From Candidatus Kapaibacterium sp. (GTDB lineage Bacteria > Bacteroidota > Ignavibacteria > Kapaibacteriales > Kapaibacteriaceae), in assembly GCA_030830285.1 (NCBI GenBank), contig JAURNF010000194.1:1-11645 (forward strand): a stretch of 11,645 nt of DNA. The letters run 5' to 3'. This document shows positions 6,515 to 11,645 of this stretch, piece after piece (within the stretch, counting starts at the first letter, position 1; each line of letters begins with the position of its first letter). The notes beneath the pieces were generated by a model that did not search any database, was not told the DNA's origin, and worked only from the letters and a program-made list of their open reading frames with translations. The position numbers were made by a program, and so were the translations under genes.

Positions 6515-8058
6515 CGCTCGAAGCCGCCTGGCACGTAGCGCGTGCGAGGCAGTTGCGTTACGCGCCACGTTACACGCGTGGCCAAGCGAGCGATGTTTGA
6601 CAGGTCGTCGAGGTTGATCTTCTCGATGTGATCCGAGTGCTTATGGTAATCCGTGTGTTCGCCCGTGAAGAAGAAGATCACAGGGATGCGACGGCGTGCA
6701 AACGATGCTTGATCGCTGCGGAAGAAGTATCTCTCGATGTCGTACGCGAGCGTCATTGGTCGACCGAGCGAAGCATTCTCTTGCTCGTTGATTGCAATCA
6801 TGTCAGGACAGCGCTCATTGCCCCCGATTGAGAGCTTGTTGTTCTCACATCGTCCGATCATGTCCATGTTCACCATAGCAACGCATGAATCCAGCGGAAG
6901 GGGCGACGAATCAACATAGGCGCGCGAACCGTAGAGCCCCTTTTCTTCACCCGAGAACGCCACAAACACAACACTTCGTTCAGGACGCTGCGATGAAGTT
7001 GCAAGTGCTTCCGCCGCCATCAACAACCCTGTTGTGCCAGATGCATTGTCATCTGCTCCGTTGTAGACCGTATCGGGACTGTCATTCAACTTCCCTACTC
7101 CGATGTGATCGTAATGCGCACCCATTACCGCATACTCATGCGGTACGCTCGCACCACGCAGTCGCGCATGAACGTTCCGCACCGGCACCTTCTCACGCGC
7201 AAGCGTCACGGAGCACGACATCCGCACACCATCGATCATGCGTGATGCAGGAGTGATGGTTGAGTCAAGTTGCAGTGTGAGTGATCGCACCGCACCGAGG
7301 GAGTCGAGCAAGAATGTCGCAATCTGTTCTCCCACGTGAACACATGGGAGCGAGCGTGTTGTATCTGGCAACTGCAACGGACGTGTGTCGCGCTTGGCAT
7401 TTTTCGATACCGATGCCCATGGGAAGCCCGTAACGAATGGCTTACGTGGAGTGCGAAGTGCGTCGATGACCATTATTCCAACGGCGCCGTGTTTGCGAGC
7501 ATTCTCAATTTTTGATCGCAGTGAGCCGTACCATGTGAACTGTCGACCCCGGAACTTGGTCGTATCTGCATTGTCAGGTTCACCACGCAGAATCAGCACA
7601 ACAGCGCCCTTAGCATCGATCGATGCGTAGTCGTCATATGCGTATTCAGGCGCAGTGATGCCAAAGCCGGCAAACACCACAGGTGCATTGGAGATCGTGC
7701 CCTCGCCCGTTTCTTCAAACGGCATGAAGTCTGCCTTGATCTCTGCACGCAGCGTGCGGTCACCTCGCTGGAGTGTTAGCGTGCACGGCAGTTGAAGATC
7801 GACGCGCTCGAGATTGTAGCGATGAAAGTACGATCCACCAATCGGCTCGAGTCCGAACTGACGGAATCGCTGTGCGATATACTCGGCGGAAAGCTCGAGT
7901 TCGCGCGATGGTGTATCGCGACCCTTCATGGAATCAGCAGCGAGCACCTCGATATGCTGTGACGCACGTGAGGACGTAAAGCGAGCATCGACATCGGCAG
8001 GGAACGGACGTGGTTCGCCACCACCTAAAAGCGCTAACGCACAGAGGACAAGGATCAT
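6511..8058 (-). CDS. Secreted M28-family zinc metallopeptidase (aminopeptidase) with PA-like insert
   Basis: This 515-residue exported di-zinc peptidase of family M28 most likely removes N-terminal residues from peptides outside the cytoplasm. The peptidase motifs are all present: GAHYDHIG (His315), YNGADDNASG (Asp336), AFSGEEKGLYGS (catalytic Glu371 and ligand Glu372), VNMDMIGR (Asp399), and DYHKHSDHIEKIN, where His472 is the likely last ligand. Residues about 120-260 fit a protease-associated insert, with VVFAGFGITAPEYAYDDYAS and AVVLILRGEPD typical of M28 members of this layout. The start overlaps the preceding stop as ATGA and no other start is available. The hydrophobic stretch (2-11) has no basic residue before it, which is odd for a signal peptide. 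It is the last gene of the barrel - kinase - peptidase unit. Confidence 0.95.
   Translation of the reverse strand: MILVLCALALLGGGEPRPFPADVDARFTSSRASQHIEVLAADSMKGRDTPSRELELSAEYIAQRFRQFGLEPIGGSYFHRYNLERVDLQLPCTLTLQRGDRTLRAEIKADFMPFEETGEGTISNAPVVFAGFGITAPEYAYDDYASIDAKGAVVLILRGEPDNADTTKFRGRQFTWYGSLRSKIENARKHGAVGIMVIDALRTPRKPFVTGFPWASVSKNAKRDTRPLQLPDTTRSLPCVHVGEQIATFLLDSLGAVRSLTLQLDSTITPASRMIDGVRMSCSVTLAREKVPVRNVHARLRGASVPHEYAVMGAHYDHIGVGKLNDSPDTVYNGADDNASGTTGLLMAAEALATSSQRPERSVVFVAFSGEEKGLYGSRAYVDSSPLPLDSCVAMVNMDMIGRCENNKLSIGGNERCPDMIAINEQENASLGRPMTLAYDIERYFFRSDQASFARRRIPVIFFFTGEHTDYHKHSDHIEKINLDDLSNIARLATRVTWRVTQLPRTRYVPGGFER
6526..6582. other. Two neighbouring short hairpins just past the ribE/M28 convergent junction
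   Basis: Hairpin one: GCCT (6526-6529) and GCACG (6531-6535) pair with CGTGC (6541-6545) and AGGC (6547-6550) around the loop TAGCG, with one G-G mismatch. Hairpin two: GCCACG (6564-6569) pairs with CGTGGC (6577-6582) around a 7-nt loop. Both lie in the coding 3' end of the M28 gene, and so downstream of ribE on the plus strand. No T-run follows on either strand, so these are not classic intrinsic terminators. They could slow converging polymerases or protect 3' ends, or be chance in GC-rich coding DNA. Confidence 0.3.
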
Positions 8059-8474
8059 ACTGGAAGTGAATAGGTGATCATGATATGCATACCGGGGTCG
8101 CCCGGCCGGAACTCGACGGCATCAGCAAGATGTCGAATCAGAAAGACACCACGTCCACCCTCACGAAGCAAATTCTCAGGCAACCGTGGATCAGGAACTT
8201 GATCGGGATCGAAGCCAGGACCATAGTCGCGCACCACCACGACGACCTCGGTGTCGCTTGTTTGGACGCTGATGTCTACGGCAACATCTGGTTGACAAGC
8301 GTGGGCATGAATAATGGCATTATTCACGGCCTCGGTGATCGCTACATGAAGATCATGCAGCCGCACTGGACCAAGGCGGACGAGTTCCTGAATCGAATCG
8401 AGGAACGGCCCAACGGCAACAATGTTCTGTCGTTCACTTGGCACGCGGAGTGCGTATGTGCGTGTAGTGCTCAT
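8055..8474 (-). CDS. RsbW/SpoIIAB-type anti-sigma factor serine kinase (HATPase_c_2)
   Basis: This 139-residue single-domain GHKL ATPase belongs to the anti-sigma family, whose members hold a sigma factor and phosphorylate a STAS anti-anti-sigma partner. The N-box ITEAVNNAIIH (46-56) contains Glu48 and Asn52, matching the catalytic Glu and Mg-binding Asn of SpoIIAB, so kinase activity is plausible. The G1 box is DYGPGF (83-88), and the G2 box is GGRGVFLIRHLAD (106-118), the usual family form. It starts 3 bp after the barrel gene's stop and overlaps the M28 start by 4 bp, with no Shine-Dalgarno of its own, so it probably depends on coupling. Neither a STAS protein, a PP2C phosphatase nor a sigma factor lies in the window; its partners must be elsewhere. 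The family call is firm and the target unknown. Confidence 0.93.
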   Translation of the reverse strand: MSTTRTYALRVPSERQNIVAVGPFLDSIQELVRLGPVRLHDLHVAITEAVNNAIIHAHACQPDVAVDISVQTSDTEVVVVVRDYGPGFDPDQVPDPRLPENLLREGGRGVFLIRHLADAVEFRPGDPGMHIMITYSLPV

Positions 8475-8477
8475 CCG

Positions 8478-10415
8478 TTACAGACGAACAACTGTTCGGA
8501 GCAGAAGATTCGGAAGCTCACGTCGTTGACTGACATTAATCGTTTGAAACTCATACCAACCCGAGAGCATCAGAGTAGACCCTCCAGCCGTTGTGTAGCG
8601 GAAGGCCATCTCCGGGCCGATCGATTTGGTCGAACCGTTGAGTCCACCCTGCAGCAGCGACTGTTGTTCGAGCGTGTACACACGTACTCCAGCTCCAACA
8701 CTCCACGTCTGCGAGGGGGCCGAAAAAATAAGGACTTTCGCCAGGTACTCAAGATTCCCCGTCTCAGGGCGTTCTGCGAAGTCGTTCCAAATGAAGGTAG
8801 CACGCTCAAAGTATCGGAACAGCAACGGCGCTTCGACTGACAGTGAGGGCGTTAGCCGCACACGAATCGAGTCGCGATAGGACAGCTGACGGAAGGAGAA
8901 TGACCGCACTGAGGAGCCGTTCCCCTCATAGTCGTACACAGTGTAATTGGCGAGTATTTCAAACTGTGGTTGCAAGCGCACATTCGCTGTTTCGTACTCA
9001 AACGAGGGCGACAATCGTAGCACGCGGTTGACATTGTTGAGCGCACTTCGTGTTGCACGGAGAAACACCAAGTGCAGGTATTGTCCTGACAAGCTGATGT
9101 TCATGCGCAGCGACGGACTCAGTCGCGTTCCATACGACAGCGTTGCAACGGTTGCCAACTCGTCGCGGTCGTCGTCATTAGTCGCGCTTGGCGTGTCGTA
9201 TCTCACCAACCAGCCCGTCACCTCAGCACGCAACGTGTCGCGAGGCGTCATCAACCACGTAGCTGCACCATACAGCCTCGTGCGCAGTGTTTGATTGTCA
9301 CGCTGCAACTCCTGAATACGAACTGCCTGCAGGTCGGCATCGTTCGCACCATGGATATTCTGCACGCCATTCAGCTCGCTTCGCTGATAGATCGATCCAC
9401 CGCCCGTGATCGTGAAGGCGCTCGTGACAACGGTCAGATATCCCTCGATATCGACGACGAGCTCTCGCAACTGACGTTCGACAAAACTCAGTGGGAGTGC
9501 AGCTACAGGTGATGCGTACGAACGATCTACAGCACCAGAAGTAAGCGACGAACGAAGGTTCATTGATAGCGCATCCGTCACCGCATAGGTGATGTCAGCC
9601 GTCGCACCAAGCCGCCGTTCGGAGCGCTGTTCAACATCAAGAACAGATTGTTGCGTGAGTGTTGTGAAGAACTCCCGACCAAGGTTCACCGACTCCACAC
9701 TGAGTCGCAATGTGGAGCCTTCAGATAACGCGCGGACTATGCTCGAGCGGATCTCCACATCAGAGTTGCGTCGCTGCGCGTCCAACCGCTGCCAGTCCGC
9801 AATGCCATCCGCACTAATCAGCCACTGATCAACATCAAGCTGATTGATCCGCCCTACCACACCCGCTACTGGGCCAACAGCTGTGACACCTAACTGCGAT
9901 GATCGTTCTATTCCAGCTATAACCTCAACAGACACCTCCTCACGAGGGGTGTACCGCAAGCCCCCTGCCACATTGAGTCGAGACAACTCACTGAGTCCGA
10001 TGCTGCGTGAATCGCGCGATACGATCCATCCCTGACGCACAATGGCCTCGATTCCGGACCCAAGTGGATGCAACCATGAGCCCTGCCAAACCTGGTCATC
10101 ACGCGTTGCGAGGGTGCTTGTCCGAAATGCAGACGATCGGTACTGGTTAACAAATCGAAGAAATCCGACCTCGGTTTGCACGCCAATATCGGCGTTTCCA
10201 ACCCAGACAAATGTGTTCGTGATCTTATCAACGCCGAACTCAATCCCCCTACCAAACGGCTGGGCGGGCTGTTCAAACAGCGAAACAATTTGTTGAGCCC
10301 GAACCACTTGTTGACAGCTTATCAGTAAGGCCAACAAGAGATACGCTCCAACTACTGGAGTCCCTACTGCATACCGATATCGTTGACTGTCATTCAAGTT
10401 CAGCCAAGCTAGCAT
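8478..10415 (-). CDS. Outer-membrane beta-barrel-like exported protein of unknown family
   Basis: I do not recognise a family for this 645-residue protein. An N-terminal export signal is clear: an 18-residue start with Arg12 and Arg14, a hydrophobic core (about 20-34) and a probable signal-peptidase I site after VVRA (near residue 40). Cys35 after LLIS could suggest a lipobox, but the following QQVVRAQQ fits cleavage at Ala better. The rest is dominated by amphipathic strands of about 10-14 residues alternating with polar turns, such as 166-180, 232-246, 274-292, 318-338, 445-458 and 590-606. It ends in LPNLLLRTVVRL, a hydrophobic final strand as in outer-membrane barrels, although the last residue is Leu rather than Phe. 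I estimate well over 16 strands. No plug, TonB box or OmpA domain is seen. It leads the unit with the anti-sigma kinase and M28 peptidase. Confidence 0.82.
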   Translation of the reverse strand: MLAWLNLNDSQRYRYAVGTPVVGAYLLLALLISCQQVVRAQQIVSLFEQPAQPFGRGIEFGVDKITNTFVWVGNADIGVQTEVGFLRFVNQYRSSAFRTSTLATRDDQVWQGSWLHPLGSGIEAIVRQGWIVSRDSRSIGLSELSRLNVAGGLRYTPREEVSVEVIAGIERSSQLGVTAVGPVAGVVGRINQLDVDQWLISADGIADWQRLDAQRRNSDVEIRSSIVRALSEGSTLRLSVESVNLGREFFTTLTQQSVLDVEQRSERRLGATADITYAVTDALSMNLRSSLTSGAVDRSYASPVAALPLSFVERQLRELVVDIEGYLTVVTSAFTITGGGSIYQRSELNGVQNIHGANDADLQAVRIQELQRDNQTLRTRLYGAATWLMTPRDTLRAEVTGWLVRYDTPSATNDDDRDELATVATLSYGTRLSPSLRMNISLSGQYLHLVFLRATRSALNNVNRVLRLSPSFEYETANVRLQPQFEILANYTVYDYEGNGSSVRSFSFRQLSYRDSIRVRLTPSLSVEAPLLFRYFERATFIWNDFAERPETGNLEYLAKVLIFSAPSQTWSVGAGVRVYTLEQQSLLQGGLNGSTKSIGPEMAFRYTTAGGSTLMLSGWYEFQTINVSQRRELPNLLLRTVVRL

Positions 10416-10483
10416 TCTGAGGAATCTTCCGTAAGCAAGGACAGATCACGGATTCTAATTACGTGTCAGCAGTGCAGAAACGT

Positions 10484-10491
10484 CAAAGGTA
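10484..10491 (-). promoter_or_regulatory. Bacteroidota-type -7 promoter element (TACCTTTG) before the barrel gene
   Basis: On the minus strand TACCTTTG matches TAnnTTTG and sits about 68 bp before the barrel ATG at 10415, in the 93-bp gap after the helicase gene. No good -33 TTG at the right spacing is seen. The remainder of the gap (10416-10508) holds only a short GGAA-GA-TTCC inverted repeat just before the ATG and no terminator for the helicase. If used, the element would drive the barrel, anti-sigma kinase and M28 genes together with a leader of about 60 nt. Confidence 0.42.
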
Positions 10492-10508
10492 ATCCAATGT
10501 CTGATCAC

Positions 10509-11645
10509 CTACAGCTGCTCGAGTCGAGCAAACGCTACCATCAGCTGCTTGCGCTGTCCGTTGTCAAACAGCACTGTAGCCTTCTCCGACTGACCCGTGC
10601 CGCTGACGGCGCTTACGGTACCAGTGCCAAACATTGGATGCTTGACACGCTGTCCAACCTTGACGGTGGTTGGACCACTTGGTGCCGGACCCTGCACACC
10701 ACGCTTGGTTGGTTGCGATGCGCTTGTGTAGCGCTTGGGCATTGGAAGCTGTGAGTACGACGATCCGCCAGACTCTTGCGAGTATGGATTGCTACGCGGT
10801 TGCTGCGCACCTGCTGCTGCGCTACGCTGTGGCGCTTGTGATGGCGACGAGCCTGCCATGCTCCGCGCTGATGGTGCAAGCGTGTCCTTGTCAATCTCGC
10901 CGAGGAACATCGACGGACGAGAGAACACCAATTCGCCAAACCGATAGCGTCGCTCTGCATACGCTAGGATCAGTTGCTCACGAGCGCGCGTGATGCCTAC
11001 GTAGAGCAATCGTCGTTCTTCCTCTTGCTCCGCCATATCGGTTTCGGCCTTTGCAAGCGGGAACAATCCCTGCTCAAGTCCAGCAATAACAACAAGCGGA
11101 AACTCAAGTCCTTTCGCCGCATGCATGGTCATCATCGAAATGCGCTCTGTTCCAAGCTGAGGATCGTCGGCATCACTCAACAACGAGATTTGCTCGAGGT
11201 AGGTCACGAGCGTCATCTGATCGTCGAGCTCTTGTTGCTCTGCGATATGGTCGAGCAACCGTTCGATGTTATTCCACCGATCGAGTGCTTCTTCCGACTG
11301 TTGCACGCGGTACATCTGTGGCAAGCCCGTTGCTTCGATGTATGCTTGTGCCAGTGACGCAGGAGCGAGCTCGTTGAGCATCTCCTGATAGCGCCGGATG
11401 ATCCCAACAAAGTCCTGTACGGCCTTCACGGTGCGGGCCTGCATCATTGGAACCGACTCAATCGACGACAGCACCTCGAAGATTGGCGTTGATGTTCGAA
11501 GGGCGAACTCTTGCACACGTTCGAGCGTGGTCGCTCCGATTCCGCGCGTTGGCTCGTTGATGATGCGAAGAATACTCTCTGTGTCGTTTGGGTTGACCAA
11601 GAGCCGCAGATACGCAAGTACGTCCTTGACTTCCTTGCGCTTGTA
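10509..11645 (-). CDS. pcrA: PcrA/UvrD-type superfamily 1 DNA helicase (C-terminal 378 residues; N-terminus beyond right edge)
   Basis: This is the C-terminal part of a 3'-5' SF1A helicase used in nucleotide-excision and replication-associated repair. The window opens in the conserved RKEVKDVLAYLRLLVNPNDT segment (residues 3-22 of the visible part). Next come the 2B-type region, motif V MTMHAAKGLEF (172-182) and motif VI with EEERRLLYVGITRAREQ (208-224), including the arginine finger. A Ser/Gln/Pro-rich linker (about 255-325) leads to VGQRVKHPMFGTGTV (330-344) and a short beta domain. This is the PcrA Tudor-like tail, known to contact RNA polymerase, which favours PcrA over Rep. The frame stays open to the edge with no start, so the gene is truncated by the window, not broken. 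The Walker A half is not visible. Confidence 0.95.
   Translation of the reverse strand, partial: YKRKEVKDVLAYLRLLVNPNDTESILRIINEPTRGIGATTLERVQEFALRTSTPIFEVLSSIESVPMMQARTVKAVQDFVGIIRRYQEMLNELAPASLAQAYIEATGLPQMYRVQQSEEALDRWNNIERLLDHIAEQQELDDQMTLVTYLEQISLLSDADDPQLGTERISMMTMHAAKGLEFPLVVIAGLEQGLFPLAKAETDMAEQEEERRLLYVGITRAREQLILAYAERRYRFGELVFSRPSMFLGEIDKDTLAPSARSMAGSSPSQAPQRSAAAGAQQPRSNPYSQESGGSSYSQLPMPKRYTSASQPTKRGVQGPAPSGPTTVKVGQRVKHPMFGTGTVSAVSGTGQSEKATVLFDNGQRKQLMVAFARLEQL

Noticed and set aside
8085..8840. 251-codon plus-strand open frame
   Set aside because: It crosses antisense to both the anti-sigma kinase and the barrel gene and has no domain; the minus-strand genes explain the sequence.
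10509..11600. Treating the helicase as a short complete gene starting at a TTG at 11600
   Set aside because: The frame is open to 11645 and the extra 15 codons encode conserved UvrD/PcrA residues, so the gene is simply cut by the window.

Overview
The window holds eight protein-coding genes packed almost end to end, two of them cut by the window edges. There are no RNA genes, insertion sequences, CRISPR arrays or prophage genes. It reads as a bacterial chromosome core region. The DNA is moderately GC-rich by eye. Several things point to a diderm of the Bacteroidota/Chlorobiota (FCB) side of the tree, possibly Ignavibacteria- or Kapaibacteria-like: two secreted lipoproteins, an outer-membrane-barrel-like protein, a periplasmic-type M28 peptidase, and two matches to the Bacteroidota promoter element TAnnTTTG. 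This placement is an inference; no rRNA or marker gene is present to prove it.

Layout. (1) Positions 1-4374, minus strand: a large AddB-like iron-sulfur PD-(D/E)XK nuclease is followed by a Lon-family AAA+ protease (AAA_32 type), which runs off the left edge. The two genes overlap by 29 bp, and the overlap lies within a 9-bp tandem repeat read in two frames. (2) Positions 4435-6514, plus strand: a small beta-rich lipoprotein, a lipoprotein alpha/beta hydrolase and riboflavin synthase (ribE) form a tight three-gene unit, with an ATGA overlap and then a 2-bp gap. A 60-bp divergent intergenic region separates it from block 1 and carries a TATCTTTG promoter element. (3) Positions 6511-10415, minus strand: an outer-membrane-barrel-like protein of no recognised family, an RsbW/SpoIIAB-type anti-sigma serine kinase and a secreted M28 metallopeptidase form another tight unit (3-bp gap, then ATGA overlap). 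It converges on ribE so closely that the two stop codons share the palindrome TTAA. (4) Positions 10509-11645, minus strand: the C-terminal part of a PcrA/UvrD helicase including its RNA-polymerase-binding-type Tudor tail, entering from the right edge. A 93-bp gap with a TACCTTTG promoter element separates it from block 3.

The functions are DNA repair (PcrA, AddB-like), proteolysis (Lon-like, M28), envelope (two lipoproteins, barrel), cofactor synthesis (RibE) and stress signalling (RsbW-like). Most of this is housekeeping. The least explained unit is barrel - anti-sigma kinase - M28 peptidase, where a cytoplasmic switch kinase lies between two envelope or exported proteins. No stretch longer than 93 bp is without a gene.
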